A DNA stretch of 64,000 bases, from positions 26,080,725-26,144,724 of the forward strand of contig OX465103.1 in the NCBI GenBank assembly GCA_949987565.1. The letters run 5' to 3'. The stretch is from Luidia sarsii (lineage: Eukaryota > Echinodermata > Asteroidea > Paxillosida > Luidiidae). The position numbers were made by a program, and so were the translations under genes. Below are positions 14,001-28,100 of the stretch, in pieces. Under the pieces are notes generated by a model, which did not search any database, was not told where the DNA came from, and worked only from the letters and a program-made list of their open reading frames with translations. Position 1 is the stretch's first letter; the number at the start of each line of letters is the position of its first letter.

Positions 14001-17000
14001 TGTCTTTCATAAAGTACCAGTGAGCTTTCCTGGTGAACCCAAATTAGAACAAATTGAATACCCATGCTCAAGTCTAGTAGTGCACAAACGAATCAACTTC
14101 ACCGTTGAGCAGTGATTTGAAAAGCTAGAGAAATGCAGAGGAGGAAAGCCTGTAATAAAAGAAGTGATCATTTGGAAGTCGATCGGCTTATTACTTGGCC
14201 GTTTAAGAAAACAACGTAGAAAAAACTTCGATGAAAACTTCGATGAAAACTTCGATGAAAACTTCGATGAAAACTTCGATGAAAACTTCGATGAAAACTT
14301 CGATGAAAACTTCGATGAAAACTTCGATGACAACTTAGATGACAACTTAGATGACAACTTAGATGACAACTTAGATGAAAACTTATATGAAAACTTAGAT
14401 GAAAACCTAGATGAAAACTTAGATGAAAACTAAGATGAAAACCTAGATGAAAACTTAGATGAAAACTTAGATGAAAACTTAGAAGAAAACTTAGATGACA
14501 ACTTAGATGACAACTTAGATGAAAACCTACATGAAAACTTAGATGAAAACCTAGATGAAAACTTAGATGGAAACTTAGATGAAAACTTAGAAGAAAACTT
14601 AATTCTTGATGACTAGAAATCCACTACACACGGCCTTACCAGGGTGGTGACGGGCGGGGTGACGTCCACGTAGATGCTCTTGGGTACCGTGTACAGGTGG
14701 GTAGTGCCTGCCTTGACCGTTACCTCGAACTCCTGCACGTCCGGCTCCGTTAAGTTGCTGGACGGAATGGCCGGATCCTCGAGCTTGACCACCACCTGCA
14801 CCACCATCTTGTTGTCATCAGCGTCCAGGATGGGGATGTCGCCTGTGGGGTGGGGGAGGAGTGGAGGGAGGGGGGAGGGGGGAGGGGGAAGGATTCAATA
14901 AAAAAAAGAAATTTTGTTTTCTGCTTTCCCTGGGGTCTATCCCAGTCTGGTTCAGGTTTATAAGCCTTTCTTAAGATTGATGCAAATGTTATGCATTGAG
15001 CTTGATTTCCAAGATGGCGGTAAATTCAAGGGATCTTACCGCTCTTCCTTAGATAACGTTCGATTTAGTTGAAGAAAAGATCAAAAAGCAGCCGGGAAAC
15101 AACAATTAATCTCGGAAATCTAGCGCCCATAGCCTCGCCTGCAGTTCGATGCATACAATTTGCATAAATATTAAGAAAGACCTATAGGCTCTGACGTCAT
15201 TACCCTTTTGATAACTCAACCAGCATCGACATCAGAGTCACGTGGGGCCCACCCTGGGTCTACTCCAGTCAGCCTGCAGTTGGCTCTGACGTCATCACTC
15301 CCAACCTACCCAGCATGAAAGCAGGGTCACGTGGGGTGACCCAGGTCTACTCCAGTCAGCTTCCGGGAGGCTCTGACGTCATCACCCCTACCTTATACCC
15401 AGCATGAAATCAGGGTCACGTGTGGGTGACCCAGGTCTACTCCAGTCAGCCTGTAGTTGGCTCTGACGTCATCACTCCCAACCTACCCAGCATGAAAGCA
15501 GGGTCACGTGTGGGTGACCAGGGCCGTTTTCAAAAACCCGGCTTAGACTCAGGCTCCGGCTTTGTCTCCATTTCTTTCATTTCTTTCATCCATTTTAAAG
15601 TACAAGGCATGGAAACGGGCGGATTTTGAACATCATACTGCGTTTTGGAAAAAAAAATCCAAAGCTTCAACTTCAACCAAGAACTCCAACCTGTGTTTTC
15701 AGCTTTTGGATAACAGAGACGAAGCCGGAGCCGAAGCCTAAGCCGGGTTTTGGAAATTAAAGGGCCCTTGATCCACTCCAGTCAACCTTCGATAGGCTCT
15801 GACGTCATCACCCCCTAACCTATACCCAGCACGAAAGCAGGGTCACGTGTGGGTGACCAAGTCTACTAATTGGCTCTGACGTCATCACCCCCTGAACTAT
15901 ACCCAGCACGAAAGCAGGGCCACGTGTGGGTGACCAAGTCTACTAATTGGCTCTGACGTCATCACCCCCTTAACTATACCCAGCACGAAAGCAGGGTCAC
16001 GTGTGGGTGACCAAGTCTACTAATTGGCTCTGACGTCATCACCCCCTGACCCTATACCCAGCAACGACAACAATCCTGATGACTGTCCTTACCGACGTTC
16101 TTGACGGGACCGATGTCCAGGACGGCGCGGTCCCGGTGGCCGTCCTCCTCGGCGGAGAGGTAGTGGACGGGCCGCTCCGTCTGGAAGCAGGGCAGGTTGC
16201 GGCCGGCGCGCACCAGGTGGGTCCGGCAGACGCTCAGCGTGGCGTTGGGGGTGACCGCGTCCAGCCAGTAGGTGCCGGCCGAGCCCGGGGGCGTCAGGAC
16301 GGCCATCTCGTAGACGGCCAGCCCGCCGGCCTGCAGCGTGTCCGACTGGCCCGCCACCAGAGTCAGCCCAAATTGGGGGTCCTCGTCGTCCTGCGCGGAC
16401 GGAAGAATCGAGAGAAATCAAGGTATACGGTGGGGGAAAAGGGTCACACGAATAAAGGAAACGCTGACTCGGAACTACTTTGAATAAATCTAAAATTTAG
16501 TGGGCCTGACGTTTCGATCCTAGCAGGACCTTTCTCAAAGGCAGAGTGAGAAAGCCTTTGAGAAAGGTCCTGCTAGGATCGAAACGTCAGGCCCACTAAA
16601 TTTTAGATTTACTTTTTGGTAATTTTAGTCAGTAAGCAGTTTGCAACATTTTTGTATATCATATTACTTTGAATAAATTGAAAAAAAAATGGCAACGATA
16701 AGTTGGAAGACTTTATTCCGCATGTTCATCTGACGACGTTGAATTTGGAACAACTCTGAAGGTAGTTACTGTTGAAGTTGGCTGATTGGAGATATTTTTT
16801 TTAAATTGTTTCAAACACAGGAAGAACTGTTCAGGTGCTTTTAAACAATTTTGAAAAATGGCAAAGAAAACTTGGACTTGAACCCGAGGCCTCTGGTTTT
16901 TGCGTACCAGCGCTCTTACCATCTGAGCTATCCAGCCCTTTGATGGTGGCCATTCCCTTATCGTCAGACTATAATCTTTGCCGGGTTGGGGGACGTCATT

Positions 17001-19059
17001 CAGAAGCAGTTCAACCATTAACCGCCGTATATTATCAGGGATCATGTCCCCGCATTCAGAAGAAGAAAAATGCAGACTCTGTATATACCGGTATCTGATC
17101 GAAGAGGACGTAAGGCCTTTCTTGTGCAAAGCGATCATCCGTCGGCCATTTGATAATGGAGGATTTGATACGAGCTCGGCGGTGAGTGATGCCGGGTCAT
17201 CATTCACTAACCTGCGTGAACTCTGGCTCGCCAAAGTCAATGGTGTAGTCCAAGGTGCCCGACCAGGTGCCGCTCGGTCCGTAGAGTGCGTCCACCGCCA
17301 CCGTCACGGTCTGGCCGTCCGTCAGGTCCGGGTGGTCGAGCCACTGAAGGCTGACGGCCATCTCGATCTCGCCGTCCCCCTCGGCCGCCGGGTCGCCCGG
17401 CTCCAGGCTGTTGGTGACCACGCCGAGGTCCACCAGGTAGCCCGTGGCCAGCTCGCCGTCACCGGTCGCCAGCGAGTGGCCGCTCACCGAGGTCTTGGCC
17501 AGGCCGTGGCAGTGGAAGCTGGGCCCGATGCGCACCACCTCCGTCCGGCAGACGTTGAAGAGGGGCCGACCGTCCGACTCGGCCAGCTGGGCCGTGATGT
17601 TGAGCAGCACCGGAGTGTGGGTGGTGGACGGCGCGAAGCTGGCCGTCACGTTGAAGCTGACCGCTGACCGGTTGTAGAAGAGGCTGTCCCGGCCATGGTT
17701 CGTCAGCTCGAAGGACGGGACCTTGCGCACCGAAACAAAGGGGGGAAGCTGTTACCCCATTGTATACGATAAACACTTCTTTCTTTTAGCCCTTCCCCTT
17801 TATACGACGAGCCGCCGTAGGCGACTAGAGCAAAGGGCACCTTCCATCTAGCAAGGTTTCTGCATACGCAGTGGCTGTTGTTACGGCAGTCGCCCGTGTG
17901 GTTCCCTGACTTGATTGTATTTCGTCAGCATTGCAGGCTGGTTGAACCAGTCTATTAGCTGATAGTCTGGTTCCAAGAGCTAAACATCCTGACAAATACT
18001 GTGAAGTCAGGGAACCACACGGACGACTGCCGTAACAACAGCCACTGCGTTCTGTATACCTTTCTGTATACCTTTCTGTATACCTTTCTGTATACCTTTT
18101 GCAAAACCGATTCAGTCAGAAGTCACAGTTGAACTCCGTAGTGACATATCAAGTTAGCAAAATGGTGGTTGTGTATTTGACTTGTGCTATAATGATTAGA
18201 GGATTATTTTGCTATTTTTCTACCGCCAAACTTCGTTTTGCCATTTTCAACCCTGCGCACAAAAAAACCCCAGTGTTTCGTCAGAACCCAGTTTACATGA
18301 AAATGCATAATGCATGAGCAGTGCGCGTGAAGTATGCAGCTTTCTGATAATCCTTCTTTTGTGTTCAGTCCTTCACACTTCTCTCTTTGATCTTTCCCCC
18401 TCTTGTCACTAATCCCTACCCTACTCCTTGCCCTTATCTTTGATCTTTCCCCTTTCTCTCACTAATCCCTACCCTACCCCTTGCCCTTCCCTTTGATCTC
18501 TCCCTACCAGCTTCACTCTTTGTCCTTTGTTTCTCATCCGTGTCCTATTCACTCTCTCCCCCCTTCCTTCGTGTACATGTATCTGTTTTGTCCTTCTTTG
18601 AGAAAGGTCCTGCTAGAATAGAAACGTCAGGCCCACTAAATTTTAAGATGCACAGAAGAACGAAGAAACGAAGTTCGACCGAGACAACAAAAAGTCCAGT
18701 GAGGACAGGGCTTGATGATATTACACGCTCACCTTGTTGCCGGCATACTCGTGGTCCTGGCCCGCGGTAGCCACGATGGTTGCGTCGGAGACCCAGAGAA
18801 GGTTGCTGCCGGACATGGTGTAGCGGACGCCCACGTTGACCTGGACCCCAACGCCGTTGGCTACGCTCGGGTGGTCCGCCCGCAGCTCGGCCGTCACCAG
18901 GAGCTTGAGCTGGTTGTCGCCGGTCTCCCCCCGCCGCGCCAGGTTGGTGATGCCGCCGAAATCGAACCGGACGAAGTCCACGTTATCGCCGTCCTGAGAG
19001 GGGATCCGTTCCAAGAGAGGGGAGAGAGAAATAGAGAGAGAGAGGGGGGGAGAGAGAGA

Positions 19060-19133
<74 letters not shown>

Positions 19134-22100
19134 AGAGAGGGAGAGAGAGAGGAGAGAGAGATGAAGAGAGAGACAGAGACAGAGAGAGAGAGGGAGAGAG
19201 AGAGGGGGGAGAGAGAGGGAGAGAGATACGACGGGGAAAGGTCAGAGGGAAAGAAGGGAAGGGGATGAGGGAGAAGGAGAGAAAGGGGAGAAAAAGAGAG
19301 GGAGAGAGGGGGAGATGAAAGATCGATATAAAGAGGGGGAGAGAGGAAAATGAGAGGATGAGAAATAGTGAGTGGGATAGAGAGGGCCGGGATAACGGGC
19401 AAGGGAAAGAGATATGGAGAGGTGGGGAAAGAGGAGGGATTGAGAGAGAGAGAGGGGGGAAGAGGGATAGAGGGAGGGAACAGAGAGGGGATAGAGAAAG
19501 GTAGAGAGAGATTGGGGATGTCGATGAAAGAGAGAGATGAAAGAGAGATAGAGGGAGGGAAAGAGGGAGAAGGGAGGGAGAGAGAGAAAGAGAGAGAGGA
19601 TAGAAAGAGGGAGTGAGAAGGAGAGAGGGAGAGGGAACGAAAAACAGATCGGAAGAAAGGAGATGGGTGAGTGAGAAGAGACGACAATAGTTCTATTTAT
19701 ACGATTAGTCATGCATGGGTAGGTAATTTCATTAATCCTCATCTTGATAATACGCAATTGATGCCAATCACCTTCAAGGAAGAGCCTGAAAGGTGGAGCG
19801 CTGTCACACGAAAGAAAACAGAAGAGCTGTGTATTTGAGCCGGACCAGGCCAGACTAAATATTCAGACTGTATTCAGCCTCTATGTTGTACCTACATAAC
19901 ATGGAGGCTGGAGCCAGACAACAGATTAGAGAGAATCCCTAACATGCCCTCATCCTCAAAACCAATCCAAGACTCATGGATAATTATAATATGATACTTG
20001 CGTCAAGGAGAAGGTAATTCGATGAGGGTTTACCCTAGGCCAGGCCTACTTGACGTAACTAGTACTGACTAATCAGTGCTTTGCCCGATTGCCTGCTGAA
20101 AAAAAAACCATGTAGGCTAGGGCGGGATTCGAACCTGTGACTCCTGCTTAATCTAGTGCAGACGTCTTAACCACTTGACCACCGAGCTGGTAGGTGCCAT
20201 GTGGCGGATTCGAATAATATAGCGTCGGGTACCGCTTTGTATGAGATTATTCTATTATGGTTGGCGGCCATCTTTGGCCTAGAGAGGGCTCCCTATACCG
20301 ACCTCTTGCTGGAACTCCGGGGTCATGCCCCCCATACAGGGGATGTTGTAGCCCACGTGGATCACCTCGGCCCGGCAGACGGTCATGATGGCTCCGTTGG
20401 CGCTGGTGTAGGGCATGGACATCTCCACCACGTACTCGGCAGTCGTGCCCACCGGCACGTCGATGGTCACCACCAGGCCCACCGAGCCCCCGATGGACAC
20501 GGCGTAGCCGTCCACGGCGTAGAACTGGATGCCCGGATCCTCCGTCTTGAGGAGACAAATCATAATCACAATTGTAAAGGGAAGAAAGGGGCTGCCTCGT
20601 GGCCTAGGATATCATGATTATGAATGTGAATCGTTGATCATGAAGATTGTGAGAGAGGAGATGAGAGGCGTGAGAGGGGAGAGAGGTGGCAGACAGTCGA
20701 AAGGGGGATAGAGGGAGGGAAAGAGGAGAGGAAAGGGGAGAAAGGAAGAGGGAGAGATACAAGGAGAGTGAGAGTCATAAGGGTGTTGGAGCAACTCTCT
20801 GCCGAGATATGAATATACATCAGGTATTGACGTCACTGATTGGCGCCCCAAATCCGGCAAAGACTAGTTGACTATTAATTTTGGGAAAGGCCACCATCTA
20901 AGGGCTGGATAGCTCAGATGGAAGAGCACTGGTACATTTTTATCCAGAGGTCTCGGGTCCAAGTCCTGGTCCAGTCAAAGTTTTCTTTGTCAATTTATTT
21001 TTTTCAATTTGTTCAAAAGTGTTTCCTTTCTTTGTATTCATTTGTTTGTTTGACTTGATTCCTTTGCGTTAGAATTCATTGTGATTTTCCGATCTGTGAA
21101 CAAAAAAAGCTAAAACAGTTTTAAGGCTAGCACCGATGGCATCAAACACTCTTCGGGGAATATAAAGAGAACCGACATATGACGCTTAACCACCGTCGTT
21201 CAGCCATGCTGGTAGCCCGTAAATTGTGTGGGGACTATACAAGGACGTGTTTTGTAAACGAGCGTAGGTTAGGCTTACGGCGCTACAGTTAGGGTTATGG
21301 TTACGGATAGAGTTAGAGTTCGGGTTGAGTTAGCGTTACTGATAGAGTTAGGATTGGGATTAGGATTAGGGTTAGGTTCAGGATTAGGGTTGTTAGGGTT
21401 TGGATTAGGATAAGGGTTATGGTTGTCGCGTGCTTGTGCCTGTAACTACCCGAGAAATGCATGAATGAATGAATGAATGAATGAATGAATGCGGGAGCCC
21501 TCAGCAAAACCTGGCTTCGAGCATGCGCACTTATAGCTTAGCCACGGTGGTTAAGTGTCATACGTCGTGACGCGTATATGCCTCCTCTTCGGGAAAAGGG
21601 AAGCGAGCGCCGGACCCACAAGAGCGAACAACGCCCTCTCGTGTCAGAGAGCGATCCTCACTCACCAAGGTGGACACGGGCGTGGCCATGGTGGTGACGG
21701 CAGTTTGGCTGGAGTAGGACTTTGTCCCGTCCACCGTGACGACCACGCCCAGCCAGTAGGCCCCCTCGTTCACCAGGTCTGGGCTGTCCAGAATGTACAC
21801 CACGGCCTCGGTGGACAGCGTGTTTGAAGCACCGTCCAAGTTATTGTCTCTCAAACCTAAACCCCCCCAAAAATACATCACAATTAATAAGCAAACCAAA
21901 GCACACTATTTATGTTGTATCAGCTGCAAATGCAATCAGCGAAGATTCGTAAACTGTTTCCATGGGCCTTTTACGAAATGAAGGCTTAGGCTCGGGCTTA
22001 GGCTTCGTCTCCGTCTGAAAAAACCTGAATCCAGCTGGTTAGTTTCCGAATTTGAAGGTTCAAGTTGGCTTGTTAAGGTGCCCGTGATTATGACCGAATA

Positions 22101-25100
22101 TGACCGAAGCCTAAGCCCGAACCTAAGCCTTCATTTTCGTAAACGACCATAGGCCAACGTCTAAGGGCACATGCTTCGAACTGTCACAAATGGACAGATT
22201 TGTCATCAGAGTCACGAATTAAAAAAAACGCAGACATGAGAAGAATGACAAAGATGAGCATTCCTAAATTCCTTCAATAAAGGACAGCTCTCGCGAAGTG
22301 ACGCACACTGTTTAAGCACAATGCTAACCAAATAATTTTTTTTTAGCAGTGTGATCAGACGGTCAATTGACAGACAATTGGCTCCTCGTATGAAGGTGGG
22401 ATGGAGGGGGGAGGGGGTCTGCCCACCTGTGTTGACCACCTTGCCGAAGTCCAGTCTGGCCAGAATAGTCGTACTGCTGGAGTTGTCGACAGAGGTCGAG
22501 TACCGAGGCATCTCGTCAGGCACGCAGGCATAGTTGTCCCCTGCAAGCAACCAAGCGGGGAATCCCTTAGACGTTACTCATTAGTCCAAATATCAGAAAT
22601 ACCGACCGAAAAACACCCTCCAAATAATGGAAAATACTATATCAAATTTGGACACAGACACATGCAGAGTTATAACACTGTCTTTTGGTGACGTAAGAGT
22701 TGAAGGTTTGCATGGTGCAAGTACCAAGTGGAAGGTTTGCGGTGACACCACGTTGTGACACCTTTCTTCTGAGACAGAGTGCATGGCTCTGAAAAGAGCC
22801 GGTAACTCAACATTTTGAGCAGCGTGTACACTATTTTCCCGCAGACCTACCCATAAACCCACTGATTTACTGCCAAAAGGTATGCTTCGTAATCATCCAG
22901 TGAAGGAGTTTTTCATCAAACCTAATCCAGAGGGATTCATTTGCAGTTTGAAAATTAATGTTTTTCATTTTTTTTATCTGTGGGTTCCTGACATGACCGT
23001 ACAATAGCGCCCTCATTTTTATAAGGATTTTTTAAAGGTAGAACTGATGACCAATGTCTGACTCCACTAAGAAAAAAGAAGCTTGCCAATAATGTTTGTA
23101 CACTTCAGATCTCTAGATAACAACAGAAAATGAGCTTGACTGTGATAGTTACTGCACAGACCCTTTAAATGTTGATTGTGGCTTTCAGCCATACGGGCGT
23201 GGCCAAGCCAAACCCCCTTTAAAGTAACGGGTCCGTTGTTGTTTTTGTTTTTTATATATATAAAATGCTGAAGTGAAAAATAGCCCATAAAGAAAATAAT
23301 AAATTTAAACACTAACATCAATAGGCAGCATTGCATTATAAAAGATATCCCCATGGCCTAATCAGTGGTTCACAGCAAGAGGAAAACTGGAGTGCAGTGG
23401 CGCAGATTCAGACGAGTGACATAAGATGCCGGTGCACTCTGCTTTTGAAGGTTGCAACACCATTTTCGGTGATGTTGCCAACTGCATCATCTGGCAGGCT
23501 GTTCTAGACATGTACTACTGCGTGGATGAAAGTCTGGCCAGTGTAGAGATGGTTCTGGATACAGGTACTGCAAGGGCATGGCAATGCATTGACAGGCTGG
23601 TACGGGTGACTCTACTGATCAGTATAAGGCTGAGGAAGTAGAGTTTGAAGGTCCATTGGGCAAATGCTAGCAAATGCTGGTGTGCATTCTGTAAAGATCG
23701 AACTGTAGCTGTGCGGTCTATACCTTTCCCGGTCAGCTGAAGGTCGCAGACTTTCATGATGGGGTCTCCAGAGTCGTGTTCCTCGGCCACCACGTCCACG
23801 ACAAAGTCCGTCACGTGGTTGGTGAGCACCAGCTCCACGTGGAAGATGGCCGAGCTCTTGGCGGTCATGTAACTGGGCCCGCTGATGTTCATGGTGGGAG
23901 CGCTCGTGGACTGGAGAAGAGAAGAGAGAGAGAGAGAGAGCGGACGAAGGGTTAGATTTTGATGCCGGGGTGGGGGGGGGCAATGGATCGGACCGCATAT
24001 GATCCAGGCATCCAATTAGATCTGCGGTGGATTGGAGTAGATCTGTATACAGTAGATGGGATTAGATCTGTAGTGTTTGTGATTAGATCTGCAGTGATGG
24101 ATTAGATCTGCAGTGGATTGCATCAGATCTGCAGTGGATGTGATTATAGATCTGCAGTGGATGTGATTATAGATCTGCAGAAGATGGGATTATAGATATG
24201 TAGTGGATGAAATTAGATCTGCAGTGAATCAGATTAGATCTGCAGTGAATCAGATTAGATTAGATCAAATAAAAATTCGTTCCTTATTTCGTGCGCACGA
24301 GATCGTTCCGAGCGCACGGATATAATGCGTTCGAAATGATTTCGTGCCGTCAAATGTTTTCGTGCGAACGAATATTTATTTGGTTTTCAAGGTTTTTTTT
24401 TTTCTTAAACGAATGTCCCTTTAGGGGCTCCGTAACCCCCGTTGCGTCCTCCGTGCAAAAGGGTGCAGGAACGTCACTCACCCAGTCCTGCCTGTCGTCG
24501 ACGGGCGTGAGCACCGTCTGCCCCACCCACACGTTCTCCTGCTCCGAGCCGTACGTCACGCCGGCGGAGACGGCGTAGTCGTTCCCGTACTGGGTGGCGC
24601 CGTTCTCCTGGAGGACGGCGCCGAACTCGATGTTGATCTTGCTCTTCTGATCGTCGGCAGTGTCGGCGCCGCTGTTGGTGACTGCTCCCAGGTCCAGCAC
24701 CACCCGGTCGTACTGTCGGAAATGATTGTCCAACAAAGTTGTAACCAAAATACTTATTTTGCGGGTTCGAATCCCGCCCGAGCTGCCTGAAATATTTTTT
24801 ATCAGGCACCGGGCAAAACACTGAGCATTCGGTGTTTACCACCACGTCGAGTAAGGGCAAAATCTCTTTGAATTACATTCTCCTCGACGCAAACATCATG
24901 TTATATCTATGATGCAACGCGATACCCGCCGCTATACATTATTCGAATCCACCACACGACCTCGACCAGCTCGGTGGTCCAGTGGTTAAGACGTCCGTAC
25001 TAGAATTCGGGAGTCGCGGGTTCGAATCCCGCCCGAGCTGCCTGAAATATTTTTATCAGGCACCGGGCAAAACACTGAGCATTCAGTGTTAACCACCACG

Positions 25101-28100
25101 TCGGGTAAGGGCAAAACCTCTTTGAATTACATTCTCCTCGACGCAAACATCATGTTATATCTATGATTCAAAATACTTATACCAACATGCACCGCTGGGG
25201 TCTGCGCCCATCGGCAGCCTGCCCATACGGAGCCGCGGATCAAGACCGCCCACCACGTCATCCACGAGTGCCCCTTTTTTCACACACAACCAACGACTTA
25301 TTGGACCTCGCAAACCCAAACCATGACACAGTGAGCTGTCTGCAGTGAGGCTGAGTGATACTGCCTAGCTGTCTCGTACGAGAGAAGAGGAAATGATGTT
25401 TGACCAGCCTGGCTGCACAGCTTGGCCGGTAACAGGTATAGGCTAATAATGTCCTGGCCGGCCCTCGATCGAGTAGACAAGACGCGCGCACGACATAACA
25501 CGCGACTTGAATGAAGACCAACGCGATTTCCGCGGCTCGTTGGCAAGGGGCAAGTAGACTAGTGGGCGAGTTGGCTATGGGCAGGTGGACTAGTGGGCGA
25601 GTTGGCTATGGGCGGGTGGACTAGTGGGCGAGTTGGCAAGCCAGGGGCAAGTAGACTAGTGGGCGAGTTGGCTATGGGCAGGTAGACTAGTGGGCGAGTT
25701 GGCTATGGGCAGGTAGACTAGTGGGCGAGTTGGCTATGGGCAGGTATACTAGTGGGCGAGTTGGCTATGGGTAGGTAGACTAGTGGGCGAGTTGGCAAGC
25801 CAAGGGTAAGTAGACTAGTGGGCGAGTTGGCAAGGGGCAAGTAGACTAGTGGGCGAGTTGGCTATGGGCAGGTAGACTAGTGGGCGAGTTGGCAAGGGGC
25901 AAATAGACTAGAGGGCGAGTTGGCTATGGGCAAGTAGACTAGTGGGCGAGTTGGCAAGGGGCAAGTAGACTAGTGGACGAGATGGTAAGGGGCAAGTAGA
26001 CTAGTGGGCGAGTTGGCAAGGGGCAAGTAGACTAGTGGGCGAGTTGGCAAGGGGCAAGTAGACTAGTGGGCGAGTTGGCAAGGGGCAAGTAGAGTTGGCA
26101 ACGAGCCGCGGAAATCGCACAATTGCAATGAAGGGGCCAACCTGACGCGTTAGTGGTACGGAAAAAACCGCGAGCGGATCATATCAATGCGGCTGCATTT
26201 TGCGCAAAGTACCATGGCCATACTACTTTGATTTCTAAATCGGCGATCAACGCCTTGACCAAGACAACTGCTCAACCGGTGCATTATCGGGCGCCACCTC
26301 GGGCTTCCGGTATTCCCGGAGGGAGGGAGGGAGGGAGGGGAAGGGAGGGAAATCCCCTGCCTTCCTCGACTCACCCTGCCGTCGTTGCCTCGGGCGTGGT
26401 AGGTGGTGACCACGCTGTCATTGTCGAAGGACGCGTAGTTGGAGCCGACGTGGGCGAACCACGGGTCGCAGATGGTCAGCACGGCGCTGGCGGCGTACGG
26501 CGTCAGGAGCTCCACGGTCATGGTGGTGGTTTGCTGGGGGAGCCAGAGGGTCAGTCGCAGGGGCACCCTCTCGCCGATCTTGACGTCCGTGGCCGAGGTG
26601 AAGGGGGCCAGCTTCTCCAGGACGAAGGTCTCCTCGCTGGGCAGGCCGGCGGTCTGTGTATGGCGCACGCGACGCACGAAAGAGTGACAGATGAGCAAAC
26701 TGGGCCCGCATTTCGTAAAGCCGCTTATTAAAGGGATAACACAGCATTGGTCGAGGTCAAAGAATAGCATCCATATAATTCACACGTTGTCTGATCCAAC
26801 ATAAATTATGCATGAAATGGCACAGCTGTTAAAATGTCAGCTCGATCCGCCAAACGAGTCTCGAGAAAATCGTGAAAACCGCTTCATTTGTTTCGAATTG
26901 TTCCGAAGAAAAAAATCGTTTACATCTAGGGATGAGACGTAAACGATTTCTTCACTCTTTTCTCCAAAAATACAGCATTTTAAGCAGAAATATTTCAGTG
27001 CGACGCTTCTACCATAACTATCTTCAAACTGTATAAGTTTGATGTAAATCTGTGAACATTTCTGTTTTTCGATCTTACCGATGACTATGGGTCTACTCAA
27101 AGAGCAAGGAACAGTATTGTCCTTGCTCCGTGGTCCAGTGTATGATTAGTGCCTTTTTGCCAATGCAGTGGTTGTACTGTTTCAATCAAGTTAGGCCGAA
27201 ATCTTTACCGATCTCTTTCGTCTCGAATGCACCACCTCGTGCTCCTTCTCTCCCGACGAGAAGGTCACCCGCACGTTGACGGCGGAGGCGGCCGAGGCCG
27301 GCTCCTCCGAGCCGTCCCTCCGGCCCCGGGAGCTGCGGGTCCGGTGCACCGGGTTGCGGGCGGCCACCCGCAGCTCGGCCGCGGTGCCGTCCAGCTGGGT
27401 CGCCGGCCCCTCCCCGCCGCGGCCGCCCACGGCCAGGGCCAGCTCGCCGCTCTTGGGGTCGATCATGAAGAGCGCCGCCTCGTTCCCCTCCTCGATGGAG
27501 TAGAGGACGTTTGCGCATGGGCAGCTGTCCGAGGCCGAGCACCGGTCGGCATCCGGGTCCTCGGCCCGGACCGTGGCGATGACGTCACCTCCGTAGGTGT
27601 CCCTGACGTCCACTTCGACGGCGATTGTCTGTTTCTGGAACACCGGCGTGTGGGCGTTTTCTGTAGTACGAACGGCCGCAAACATTTAGAATCGGAAGAG
27701 GCATGTTATAGTAATATGTGATCGTGACAGTAATAGGCACTTTTTCCAAAACCCGGCTTAGGCTTCGGCTCCGGCTTCGTCTCTGTGATCCAAATGCTGA
27801 AAACACAGGTTGGAGTTCTTTGCTGAAGTTGAAGCTTTGGATTCTTTTTCGAAATGCAGTGTAACATAAAAAAAACAAGCCAAAGGCATCCCGTTTTCAT
27901 GTCTTGTACTTAGAAATAGACGAAAGAACTAGAGACAAAGCCGGAGCCTGAGCCTAAGACGGGTTTTAGAAAAGTGCCTTGGAGTTATTCCTCCTCCTTT
28001 GTGTTTTATGATAAATGCTTTGAAAGCAAGGAATGAAAAACACGAAAGAAAATATGTGACCCAGCACAGCATAATGAGAAATAACCCCCACTTTTGAGAT

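Noticed and set aside
24966..25040. Functional tRNA gene
   Set aside because: A and B boxes are good, but the acceptor stem does not close and the same SINE tail follows each copy, so it is a SINE head.
25545..26100. CRISPR-like array
   Set aside because: Units are contiguous and diverged, without unique spacers, in an animal intron.
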